The notes beneath the pieces are model-generated. The model was given only the letters and a program-made list of their open reading frames with translations. It did not search any database and was not told where the DNA came from. Shown in pieces: positions 44,595-53,017 of a stretch of 64,000 nt of DNA; positions within the stretch are counted from its first letter, which is position 1, and each line of letters opens with the position of its first letter. Location: assembly GCA_963793675.1 (NCBI GenBank), contig CAWCBA010000005.1:186001-250000 (forward strand), read 5' to 3'. This DNA comes from RPQJ01 sp963793675 (lineage in GTDB: Bacteria; Pseudomonadota; Gammaproteobacteria; Steroidobacterales; Steroidobacteraceae). A program made the position numbers and the translations under genes.

Positions 44595-46553
44595 ATGGTC
44601 GTCGAACTTGGTTTGTTTGCGCTGATCCTGGCGCTGCTGCTGTCCTGCGCGCAGGCGTTCTTCGGCCTCGCCGGACCCGCGCTGGGGAACCGGCGCTGGA
44701 TGGCCGCAGCACGGCCTGCCGTCGCCGGGCAGTGGGTCTTCGTTGCGATGTCGTTCGCCGTGCTGGCCTGGTCGTTCTACAAGAACGACTTCTCGGTGCT
44801 GTACGTCGCGAACAACTCCAATTCGGCGCTGCCGATCTTCTACCGCTTCTCGGCAGTCTGGGGCGCGCACGAAGGCTCGCTGCTGCTCTGGGCACTCGCG
44901 CTGTCGTCGTGGTCGATCGCCGTTGCTTTTTTCAGCAAGAACCTGCCGGAGACGTTCGCCGCGCGCGTGCTCGGCGTGCTCGGCTTCGTCAGCATCGGCT
45001 TCCAGGGCTTCATCCTGTTCACCTCCAACCCGTTCGAGCGACTGGTGCCAGCCGCGCAGGACGGTCATGACCTGAACCCGCTGCTGCAGGATTTTGCCCT
45101 GGCCGTGCATCCGCCGATGCTGTACCTCGGTTACGTCGGTTTCTCGGTGGCATTCGCATTCGCTGTCGCCGCGTTGCTCGAGGGCAAGCTCGACGAGAGG
45201 TGGGCGCGCTGGACGCGCCCGTGGACCACCGTCGCCTGGATGCTGCTCACCTGCGGCATCGCGCTCGGCAGCTGGTGGGCGTACTACGAACTCGGCTGGG
45301 GCGGCTGGTGGTTCTGGGACCCGGTCGAGAACGCCTCGTTCATGCCCTGGCTCGTCGGCACGGCGCTGATCCATTCGCTGGCCGTCACCGAGAAGCGTGG
45401 ACTCTTCAAGAGCTGGACGCTGCTGCTCGCCATCATCGCGTTCTCGCTGAGCCTGCTCGGCACGTTCCTGGTGCGCTCGGGCGTGCTGGTATCGGTGCAC
45501 GCGTTTGCGAGCGACCCGAGCCGCGGCATCTTCATCCTCGCTTTCCTCGGCCTCTGCGTCGGCGGCTCGCTGGCGCTCTACGCCTGGCGCGGTCCCGGGC
45601 TGCGCGCCAAGGGCAGCTTCGATGTGGTCTCGCGCGAGTCGTTCCTGCTCTTCAACAACATGCTGCTGCTCGTGACCGCGGCGCTGATCCTGATCGGCAC
45701 GCTGTACCCGCTGTTCCTCGACGCGCTCAACCTGGGCAAGATCTCGGTCGGCCCGCCGTATTTCAACGTCGTGTTCCTGATCCCGACGCTGCCATTGATG
45801 GCGCTGCTCGCGGTCGGCATGCACGCGGCCTGGAAGCACGCCAGGCTCGAAGAGAAGAAGAAGGCGCTGGCCACCATGCTCGCCGTCGCGACCGTGGCGG
45901 GCGTGGCCATCCCGATCCTCGCCTATGGCGGCTTCAACTTCATGGCGTCGGTTGGCCTCACGGCGGCGTTCTGGGTGATCCTGTCCTCGCTGTACGAACC
46001 GTTCCAGCGCCTGCGCAAGCGGCAATCGCTGTCGCGGGGCGTGCTCGGCATGACCGTCGCGCACATCGGCGTCGCGATGTTCTGCATCGGCGTCACCGTG
46101 GTGCAAAGCTATCGCGTCGAGAAGGACATCGCACTCACGCCGGGGCAGTCCGTCGAAATGCAGGGCTACAAGTTCACCTTCGAAGGCCTCGAGCAGGTGG
46201 CCGGCCCCAATTACGACGCGACGCAGGCGCACTTCACGATCACCGAAGGCGACAAGCTCATCGCCAAGCTCAACCCGCAGAAGCGCGTCTACCGCGTGCG
46301 CACCATGCCGATGACTGAAGCAGGCATCGCAGTGAACTGGAACCGCGACCTGTTCGTCGCCATGGGTGACGACCTGGGCGCCAACTCCTGGAGCGTGCGC
46401 GTGCAATACAAGCCGATGGTCCGCTTCATCTGGTTCGGGGCACTGGTGATGGCCATCGGCGGCTTCATTGCGATCACCGATCGCCGCTATCGCACGCGCA
46501 AGTCCGAGGCCGACGAGAAAGTCGGCCTGGGCCACACGGCGAAAGCCACCTGA
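44595..46553 (+). CDS. ccmF: Cytochrome c heme lyase subunit CcmF
   Basis: Large polytopic protein of 652 residues with about 15 hydrophobic segments. It receives heme from CcmE and ligates it to apocytochrome c with CcmH and CcmI. Conserved parts are FSAVWGAHEGSLLLWALALS, the heme-binding WWD domain ELGWGGWWFWDPVENASFMP, and AFSLSLLGTFLVRSGVLVSV with HAFASDPSRGIFIL. The C-terminal periplasmic part ends with an antiparallel GDDLGANSWSVRVQYKPMVR and a last helix. Start ATG 44595 follows ccmE closely, and ccmG follows 18 nt later. Confidence 0.96.
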   Translation: MVVELGLFALILALLLSCAQAFFGLAGPALGNRRWMAAARPAVAGQWVFVAMSFAVLAWSFYKNDFSVLYVANNSNSALPIFYRFSAVWGAHEGSLLLWALALSSWSIAVAFFSKNLPETFAARVLGVLGFVSIGFQGFILFTSNPFERLVPAAQDGHDLNPLLQDFALAVHPPMLYLGYVGFSVAFAFAVAALLEGKLDERWARWTRPWTTVAWMLLTCGIALGSWWAYYELGWGGWWFWDPVENASFMPWLVGTALIHSLAVTEKRGLFKSWTLLLAIIAFSLSLLGTFLVRSGVLVSVHAFASDPSRGIFILAFLGLCVGGSLALYAWRGPGLRAKGSFDVVSRESFLLFNNMLLLVTAALILIGTLYPLFLDALNLGKISVGPPYFNVVFLIPTLPLMALLAVGMHAAWKHARLEEKKKALATMLAVATVAGVAIPILAYGGFNFMASVGLTAAFWVILSSLYEPFQRLRKRQSLSRGVLGMTVAHIGVAMFCIGVTVVQSYRVEKDIALTPGQSVEMQGYKFTFEGLEQVAGPNYDATQAHFTITEGDKLIAKLNPQKRVYRVRTMPMTEAGIAVNWNRDLFVAMGDDLGANSWSVRVQYKPMVRFIWFGALVMAIGGFIAITDRRYRTRKSEADEKVGLGHTAKAT

Positions 46554-46571
46554 CTCTCCGGGACATTCGAC

Positions 46572-47117
46572 ATGCTCAAGTTCGGCGTACCACTCGCACT
46601 GGCAGTGCTGCTCGGTGTGTTCCTGTTCGTAGGCCTGCAGCGAGACCCGTCCTACGTGCCGTCGCCGCTGATCGGCAAGCAGGCGCCGGAGTTCACGCTG
46701 CCGAGCCTGCAGGACCCGAACTATCCGGTCGCCTCGAAGGAACTGGCCGGCAAGACCTGGGTGCTCAACGTGTGGGGCACCTGGTGCAGCGGTTGTCGCC
46801 AGGAACACCAGACATTGATGGCGATCGCGCAGACCGGCGCGGTGCCCCTGATAGGGCTGGACTGGAAGGACGACAGCGCCGCGGCGCAGGAATGGCTGCG
46901 CAGGCTGGGTAATCCGTACGCAGTGGTCGCCTCCGATCCGGAAGGTCGGGTGGCAATCGACTGGGGCGTATACGGCGCCCCTGAAACCTTCCTGATCGGT
47001 CCGGACGGCAAGGTGCTGTTCAAGCACATTGCCCCGATGACCATGGAAGTCTGGAGCAAGGAATTCCTGCCGCGCATCCAGGCGGCTAACGCCGGCGTCG
47101 CGCCGGCCGGGGGTTGA
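46572..47117 (+). CDS. ccmG: Thiol:disulfide interchange protein CcmG/DsbE
   Basis: Membrane-tethered periplasmic thioredoxin-like protein of 181 residues that keeps apocytochrome or CcmH cysteines reduced. The N-terminal anchor is FGVPLALAVLLGVFLFVGLQ. PSPLIGKQAPEFTLPSL is the usual CcmG lead. The active site is GTWCSGCRQEHQTL; most homologues have WCPTC or WCxPC, so the SG dipeptide is unusual and would alter redox potential. The cis-proline region is YGAPETFLIGPDGKVLFKHI. The end of the gene is next to ccmH. Confidence 0.93.
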   Translation: MLKFGVPLALAVLLGVFLFVGLQRDPSYVPSPLIGKQAPEFTLPSLQDPNYPVASKELAGKTWVLNVWGTWCSGCRQEHQTLMAIAQTGAVPLIGLDWKDDSAAAQEWLRRLGNPYAVVASDPEGRVAIDWGVYGAPETFLIGPDGKVLFKHIAPMTMEVWSKEFLPRIQAANAGVAPAGG

Positions 47118-47122
47118 ACGAC

Positions 47123-47572
47123 ATGACGCTGCCGCATTTTTCGCGTGCCGCACGCGCCACGCTGATGGCGCTGCTGGTCGCGTTCGCGATCCCGGCGCTT
47201 GCCATCGACACCGAGCGCGCGTTCGAGGACCCGGCGCTGCAGGCGCGTTACGAGCAGATCGGCCGCGAGTTGCGCTGCCTCGTTTGCCAGAACCAGACCA
47301 TTGCAGACTCGAACGCCACGCTGGCCCAGGACCTGCGCCGCGAGGTCCGCGAGATGATCGCCGCCGGCAAGACCGACGACGAGATCCGCACCTTCATGGT
47401 CGATCGCTACGGCGATTTCGTGCTCTACAAGCCACGCATGACGCCGATCAATTACCTGCTCTGGGCAGCTCCGGTGCTGCTGCTGCTCCTTGGAACGTTC
47501 GTGGGTATCCGCATCATCCGCAAGCAGGCAGCGCAGGCGGATACGGACGGCCCGGAGGCTGGACAATCGTGA
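47123..47572 (+). CDS. ccmH: Cytochrome c maturation thioredoxin-like protein CcmH
   Basis: Short CcmH of 149 residues. The start ATG 47123 is preceded by GGGGG with 9-nt spacing; a TTG at 47114, overlapping the ccmG stop, is an alternative. It has a signal peptide (ATLMALLVAFAIPALA). The redox motif is LRCLVCQNQTIADSNATLAQ. The helical part REMIAAGKTDDEIRTFMVDR and a C-terminal membrane helix (YLLWAAPVLLLLLGTFVGIR) follow. It reduces apocytochrome CXXCH disulfides. The TPR part is in a separate gene, ccmI, as in Pseudomonas and unlike E. coli. TGATG overlap links it to ccmI. Confidence 0.93.
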   Translation: MTLPHFSRAARATLMALLVAFAIPALAIDTERAFEDPALQARYEQIGRELRCLVCQNQTIADSNATLAQDLRREVREMIAAGKTDDEIRTFMVDRYGDFVLYKPRMTPINYLLWAAPVLLLLLGTFVGIRIIRKQAAQADTDGPEAGQS

Positions 47573-48708
47573 TGTCGTCTGCATTTCTCGTCGTCGTCGC
47601 GCTGATGGTGATCGCGGCCATTGGGTTCGTGATTTATCCGCTGCTGCGATCGCAGCCAGCCGCCATCAAGGGCGAGCCTGCCGCACCCAAGGCCGCTCCA
47701 CTCGCTTTCGCCCTGGCGGTCGCCGTGGGCCTGGGCGCCATCGGGCTCTACGCCAAGCTGAATACCTTCCCCTGGGACAACCCGATGGCGGCAGAAGCGG
47801 TGCCCGCGGGCCACGGCGAGATGGGCGCGGCCGGAACGATGAACGAGGTGACGGCCTCGCTCGAAGCGCGGCTCGCGAAGGACCCGAACGATCGTGAGGG
47901 CTGGCGCATGCTGGGCCGCACGTACCTGGTTGGCGGCAATGCCATGAAGGCCGCCGAGGCCTACGAGAGGGCCAATGCGCTCGCACCGCAGCAAGACATC
48001 GACCTGCAGCTCGACCTCGCGGAGGCGCTCGTCCTGACGGATGACCCGGCAGTGCAGCCGCGCGCCAAGGCAATCATCGACGACGCGCTCGCGGCAGATG
48101 CGGGCAACCAGAAGGCGCTCTGGTACCAGGGTGTCATCGCCGTTCGTGCAGGGGACACGGAGACCGCGAAGAAGAACTGGACGAAGCTCCTCGAGGGCAA
48201 CCCACCGCCGGAGATTCGTGACGTCATCGCGGCCCAGCTCAGGGAACTCGGCGTCGACGTTCCACCCGGCGCCGGCACTGCCGGTCCGGCCATGGCGGCC
48301 GCAGCCGGTGGCATGGGCGCGGGGCCCATGAGCGGCGGCATGGGAGGCGACGTGGCCCCCACGGGGCGCACGATTCGCATCAGCGTGAGGGTCGACCCGT
48401 CGCTCGCCGACAAAGTGAAGCCGGGTGCCACGCTGTTCGTCGCCGCCCGCGAGCCCGGCATCCCGGGCCCGCCGATCGCAGCGACGCGCATCACGACGGA
48501 CGACCTGCCGGCGGTCGTGGTCCTGAGCGACTCCAACACGATGATCGCGGGACGCGACCTGTCCTCGGTCAACGACGTCGAGATCGTCGCTCGTATCGCC
48601 TACGGCGGCACGGCGGTCACGGTCAGTGGCGACCTCATTGGCCGCGCGGTGCAGAAGAAAGGCGGCAGCGAGAACCTGGACGTGGTCATCAACCAGGTCC
48701 AGCCCTGA
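47572..48708 (+). CDS. ccmI: Cytochrome c biogenesis protein CcmI (TPR chaperone)
   Basis: Apocytochrome c chaperone of 378 residues. There are two N-terminal membrane segments (AFLVVVALMVIAAIGFVIYP and APLAFALAVAVGLGAIGLYA) and a periplasmic TPR region (LAKDPNDREGWRMLGRTYLV, AYERANALAPQQDIDLQLDL). A Met/Gly-rich linker (about residues 240-260) leads to a C-terminal beta domain that reads IRISVRVDPSLADKVKPGAT and VEIVARIAYGGTAVTVSGDL. This composition matches the CycH/CcmI family. It closes the ccm operon; the next gene starts 1 nt later with GTG. Confidence 0.9.
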   Translation: MSSAFLVVVALMVIAAIGFVIYPLLRSQPAAIKGEPAAPKAAPLAFALAVAVGLGAIGLYAKLNTFPWDNPMAAEAVPAGHGEMGAAGTMNEVTASLEARLAKDPNDREGWRMLGRTYLVGGNAMKAAEAYERANALAPQQDIDLQLDLAEALVLTDDPAVQPRAKAIIDDALAADAGNQKALWYQGVIAVRAGDTETAKKNWTKLLEGNPPPEIRDVIAAQLRELGVDVPPGAGTAGPAMAAAAGGMGAGPMSGGMGGDVAPTGRTIRISVRVDPSLADKVKPGATLFVAAREPGIPGPPIAATRITTDDLPAVVVLSDSNTMIAGRDLSSVNDVEIVARIAYGGTAVTVSGDLIGRAVQKKGGSENLDVVINQVQP

Positions 48709-48709
48709 G

Positions 48710-49636
48710 GTGACGACGCCGGCCATTCACCTCAAGCTGTCGAGGCAGCCATCTGTACTGGCGAGTTATCCGCGCGTATTGCTGACACGCCGTCCGGACC
48801 TGCTTTCGCTGCAGGAGCCGCCCGAATTCGAGGTGCGGCTCGACCAGGTGCTGATCGATCCGCAGGCCGTGGCGAAGTACGCATCGGTCTGCGCCTTCGA
48901 CGCTTCCGACGTGCGCAACGGTTACGTGCCGATCACGTACCCCCACGTGCTCGCGATGCCGCTGCACCTGCGGATCATGGGGCACTCGTCGTTTCCGTTG
49001 CGCCCGATGGGGCTGATTCACGTGTCCAACACGATCGCGCAGCCCCGGGCGCTGGAAGCGGGCATGACCGTGAACATCGTGGTCGCGGCCCGCAATTACT
49101 GCAAAACCGATGCCGGCCTGACCTGCGACATGGTGACGGACATTCTGCGGGCCGGACAAATCGTGTGGCGGGAGACATGCGTGTTCATGTCGCGCTGGCC
49201 CGACTCGGTGCAACGGAAGGGCGGCCGGCCGCCACGGCCGCCGAAAGCCCCGAAGGACAGCCAGGTGCTCACGGAACTGGCGGTGGACCTGAGCCGCGCC
49301 TGGCGCTACGCACGCGTCTCGAGTGACTACAATCCAATCCACCTGAACGAACGCGCGGCGCGCTTCTTCGGCTTGCGTGGCGCGATCGCTCACGGCATGT
49401 GGACGCTTGCCCGCAGCCTGGCCGAACGTCCCATCGACGTCCCGCCGCCCGATGCCCGACTCGAAGCGCAGTTCCTGACGCCCGTTCAGCTGCCGGCACG
49501 CGTGAACATCAAGCAATGGGTGGAGCAGGGACAAGCAAAACGCGCCATGTGCGACGTGCGCACCGGCCGCATGCACATGTATGCCTACTGGACGACCGCC
49601 CCGGCTGCGGCCAGCGATAACCTCAGCGCGGCTTGA
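48710..49636 (+). CDS. MaoC-like acyl dehydratase, double hot-dog
   Basis: Protein of 308 residues. The start is GTG 48710, one base after the ccmI stop and right behind GAGG. The N-terminal half is a divergent hot-dog domain (LDQVLIDPQAVAKYASVCAF). The C-terminal half carries the hydratase-2 motif YARVSSDYNPIHLNERAARF with Asp and His in catalytic positions, followed by GAIAHGMWTLARSL. It would hydrate 2-enoyl-CoA or act on a related acyl thioester in the cytoplasm. Apparent cotranscription with ccm genes is probably coincidental. Its 3' end overlaps the BON-domain gene tail to tail by 14 nt. Confidence 0.85.
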   Translation: MTTPAIHLKLSRQPSVLASYPRVLLTRRPDLLSLQEPPEFEVRLDQVLIDPQAVAKYASVCAFDASDVRNGYVPITYPHVLAMPLHLRIMGHSSFPLRPMGLIHVSNTIAQPRALEAGMTVNIVVAARNYCKTDAGLTCDMVTDILRAGQIVWRETCVFMSRWPDSVQRKGGRPPRPPKAPKDSQVLTELAVDLSRAWRYARVSSDYNPIHLNERAARFFGLRGAIAHGMWTLARSLAERPIDVPPPDARLEAQFLTPVQLPARVNIKQWVEQGQAKRAMCDVRTGRMHMYAYWTTAPAAASDNLSAA

Positions 49637-50156
49637 CCACGAGCACGTTGTCGACGCTCTTGACGCCGTCGACACCGGCCGTGACTCGACCCGCCTTTTC
49701 CTTCATCGCGTCGGATGCGACGAAACCCGCCAGCTGCGTGACGCCGTCGTGGGTCTCGACGTTGATCTGCAGGCTTTTGACATCGGCCGCATCCATCAGC
49801 GCCGCCTTGACCTTGCCCGTGATGAGGCTGTCGTCGAGCTTGGTGCCCATCGGAGTGGCCGGCGCCACCGCAACGCTGTTGACCACCTTCTTCACCCCCG
49901 GCACGCTCTCTGCCACCTTGGTCGCCGTGGTCTTTTCACCTTCCGAGCGCGCGAAACCGCTCAGCTGCACCACGCCCTGGTAGCTCTCGACGTTGATCCG
50001 CGTCCCGCTGGTATTCCGGTTGTCGAGCAGGCCCGCCTTGATGGTCGCTGCAATCGTGGAGTCGCCGGGCGTGTCCGTAGACGACTGCTGAGCCTGGGCA
50101 GGACCTGCCAGCAGCAGGACAAGTGCGGCAAGCGCGGCTGGTATTTGATACTTCAT
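49623..50156 (-). CDS. Periplasmic BON-domain protein (OsmY-like)
   Basis: Secreted protein of 177 residues. ATG 50156 gives the signal peptide MKYQIPAALAALVLLLAGPA-QAQ. Two BON domains follow, at about residues 33-100 (STIAATIKAGLLDNRNTSGT, INVESYQGVVQLSGFARSEG) and 108-177 (DDSLITGKVKAALMDAADVK, INVETHDGVTQLAGFVASDA). OsmY and related proteins bind membranes or assist outer-membrane protein folding under stress. Stress-linked periplasmic function is a family-level inference. It is monocistronic, converging with the MaoC-like gene. Confidence 0.9.
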   Translation of the reverse strand: MKYQIPAALAALVLLLAGPAQAQQSSTDTPGDSTIAATIKAGLLDNRNTSGTRINVESYQGVVQLSGFARSEGEKTTATKVAESVPGVKKVVNSVAVAPATPMGTKLDDSLITGKVKAALMDAADVKSLQINVETHDGVTQLAGFVASDAMKEKAGRVTAGVDGVKSVDNVLVVKPR

Positions 50157-50263
50157 GCGGACAAGCACTCCGTCTGGCAGACCAGACATCCCGGTATGCG
50201 GCGTGCCCATTGTAGTCCACCGGCGCGGTGGAAACGGCTCACGCAGCGTGTGATCATCGCCGG

Positions 50264-51052
50264 ATGACTCATGCACGCGTGCTGCCGCTCGAGGGTGGTT
50301 GTAACTTTCGCGATTGCGGTGGCTACGAGACCACCGACGGCGCGCGGGTGCGTTGGGGACGGCTATATCGTTCCGGCCTGCTGACCCGCCTGTCGCCGGC
50401 CGCAGCTGCACAGGTGCGGGCGTTGGGCGTGCGAGCGGTCTGCGACCTGCGCCGCACCGCGGAACGTGCGCTGCATCCCAACCCGTCCTTTGGTGACGAG
50501 GTCCGTCGTTTCGAGTGGGACAGCGAGCAGGAATCTTCGCCGATCCGCGATCCGGCCTTCGCCGGATCGAACGACGTTGCCAGCGTGCGCGCGGCGATGC
50601 TGGCCATGTACCAGCGGCTGCCGTTCGGCCTGCAACCCCGACTGGCCGGCGTGTTTGCAGCGCTCGATCACGCGGGGCAGGGTGCTGCGATCGTCCATTG
50701 CACCGCGGGCAAGGATCGCACTGGCGTCGCCGTGGCCCTGGTGCTCGAGTCACTCGGCGTGCGCCGCGAAGCGATCGTGGACGACTACACGCTGACTGAC
50801 ACGGCCGTGGACCTGCGCGCCCAATTGCTCGGTCGGGATGGCACGGGCGCGGGTCTCGCCGCGACGGCGGAACCCATCCTGGCGTTGTCGGCCGTTGCAC
50901 GGGACGCAATGCTGGCCGCACGTCCCGAATACGTCCTGGCAAGCCTGAGGGCCATCGAAGCGCGCCACGGCTCGGTGCGCCGCTACCTGCTGGACGAACT
51001 CGCGCTCGAACCTGCCATGCTCGAGCGCCTGCGCGAAAACCTGCTCGACTGA
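50264..51052 (+). CDS. Tyrosine-protein phosphatase family protein
   Basis: Dual-specificity-like phosphatase of 262 residues (Y_phosphatase3 type). It begins at ATG 50264 (MTHARVLPLEGGCNFRDCGG), and this NFRDxGGY opening followed by GRLYRSGLL is the family hallmark. The P-loop is IVHCTAGKDRTGVAVALVLE, giving the catalytic cysteine and arginine. No signal peptide is seen, so it is cytoplasmic. Homologues dephosphorylate phosphotyrosine, phosphoinositides or sugar phosphates. It is divergent from the BON gene and is followed by the M61 peptidase gene after 18 nt. Confidence 0.9.
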   Translation: MTHARVLPLEGGCNFRDCGGYETTDGARVRWGRLYRSGLLTRLSPAAAAQVRALGVRAVCDLRRTAERALHPNPSFGDEVRRFEWDSEQESSPIRDPAFAGSNDVASVRAAMLAMYQRLPFGLQPRLAGVFAALDHAGQGAAIVHCTAGKDRTGVAVALVLESLGVRREAIVDDYTLTDTAVDLRAQLLGRDGTGAGLAATAEPILALSAVARDAMLAARPEYVLASLRAIEARHGSVRRYLLDELALEPAMLERLRENLLD

Positions 51053-51070
51053 CAACGGAAGCGACGATTG

Positions 51071-53017
51071 ATGCGAAGTACGAAGAATCGGCTTTTTCGG
51101 GGGCCTGGCGCTGCTGCTGTGCGTCGGCCAGGGCCATGCGACAGCGATCGCCGCGCAGCTGCCTGCGCCGCGGGACGTGCCGTACCCGGGCGTGATCCAG
51201 TTGCACGTCGATGCGACGGACCTCGACCATCGCGTGTTTCGCGTCACGGAAACCCTCCCGGTCGCGGCGCCAGGCCGCACGACGCTGTTCTATCCGAAGT
51301 GGCTGCCCGGCAATCACTCGACCACTGGCCCGATCGACAAGCTCGCGGGGCTGATCGTTCGCAGCAATACAGGCGAGCGGCTCGAATGGCAACGCGACCC
51401 GGTCGAGGTATACGCCTTCCACGTCGACGTGCCGGCAGGAGTCACGCAGCTGCAGCTGGAGTTCGAGTACCTCACGCCCACGGACACGAGCCAGTGGCGC
51501 GTCGTGATGACGCCGGACCTGCTCGGCCTGCAGTGGGAAAAAGCGCTGCTGTATCCCGCGGGCTTCTACGCCCGTCAGATTCCGGTGGCGGCTGCGGTAC
51601 GGCTGCCGGCTGGATGGCAGTTCGCCTCGGCGCTGCGCGGCGCTCAACGCACCGGCGACACCGTGCGGTTTGCGACGGTGTCGCTCGAAACACTGGTCGA
51701 TTCACCGTTGTTCGCGGGCACGCATCATCGGCGCGTGGAACTTGGCACGGCGGCGACGGGGCCGGTGCGACTCAATATCTTTGCCGACACACCGGAAGAA
51801 CTGCAGGCCACGGACGAGCAGCTCGAGAAACACCGTCGCGCCGTCAGTGAGGCGGTCGCGCTGTTCGGCGCCCGACACTTCCGCGAATACGATTTCCTGC
51901 TCGCGATCAGCGACCATTTCACCGGCATCGGGCTCGAGCACCACGAGTCGAGCGAGAACGGCGTCGGAATCGGCTACTTCACGGACTGGGACAACAACGG
52001 CAACGGTCGCGATCTGCTGGCGCACGAAATGATCCACTCGTGGAACGGCAAGTTCCGGCGTCCGGCGGACCTGTGGACACCGTCCTACGAGGTGCCGATG
52101 GGCCCGAGCCTGCTGTGGGTGTACGAGGGCATGACCGAATATCTCGGGATGGTTCTCACGAGCCGCTCGGGGCTGTGGTCGCCGGAACTGACGCGCGACA
52201 TCCTTGCCCGGTATGCCGCGAACTACGACCTGGGCCGCGCCGGCCGTCAGTGGCGCAATCTCCAGGACACGACACAGCAGCCGATCGTCAACTACCGGGG
52301 AAGGCAGAGCTACGAGAGCTGGCAACGCGGCAAGGATTACTACACCGAGGGTCTCTTCGTCTGGCTGGACGTCGACACGAAGATCCGTGAACTCACGCGG
52401 GGCAAGCGCTCACTCGATGATTTTGCACGCGCCTTCTACGGCGTCGAGGACGGTCGCATCGAGCCGCTGACGTACACGTTCGACGACGTCGTGGCGAGCG
52501 CTGAATTCGGTGGCTCCGTACGACTGGGCCGGCATGCTGCGCTCGCGGCTCGAGGAACACGGTTCGCGGGCGCCGCTCGATGGCCTGCAACGCAGCGGCT
52601 GGCGAGTCGTCTTCAAGGACGAGCCGACGCCCTCGATCAAGGAAAGCGACTCGAAGGATGCGAAGGCAGGATTTCCGGTACTCGCTGGGCATGAACCTCG
52701 GCAAGGACGGCAAGGTGGGCGAGGTGTTCTGGGACAGCGTGGCATTCAAGGGCGGCCTGGCTCCCGGCATGACCGTCGTCGCCGTCAATGGCAAGGCGTA
52801 CACGCACGGCCGGCTGAAGGACGCGCTGAAGGCGGCGAAGGCCGACTCGAAGCGGCCGACCGAATTGCTGGTTCGCAGCTCCGACACGTTCCGTACCATC
52901 AGCCTCGATTACCACGACGGGCTGCGCTATCCGCACCTGGAGCGGATCGCGAAGACGCCCGACCTGCTTTCGTCCATCCTGCAACCAAGGCTGCCAGTGC
53001 CAGCGGTGAAAAAATGA
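51071..53017 (+). CDS. Secreted M61-family metallopeptidase with PDZ domain, three frameshifts
   Basis: Glycyl-aminopeptidase-like M61 protein of about 648 residues spread over four reading-frame segments. ATG 51071 opens MRSTKNRLF; after a shift in a CGGGGG run near 51103 it continues LALLLCVGQGHATAIAAQ, a signal peptide. The peptidase core includes LEHHESSENGVGIGYFTDWD, the zinc motif LLAHEMIHSWNGKF, and VYEGMTEYLG with the third ligand Glu. Shifts near 52499 (to LNSVAPYDWAGMLRSRLEEH) and near 52670 (to QDFRYSLGMNLGKDGKVGEV) lead into a C-terminal PDZ domain (GGLAPGMTVVAVNGKAYTHG). All three behave as one extra base. Conservation around every junction suggests errors. Its stop overlaps the M20 peptidase start. 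Confidence 0.78.
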
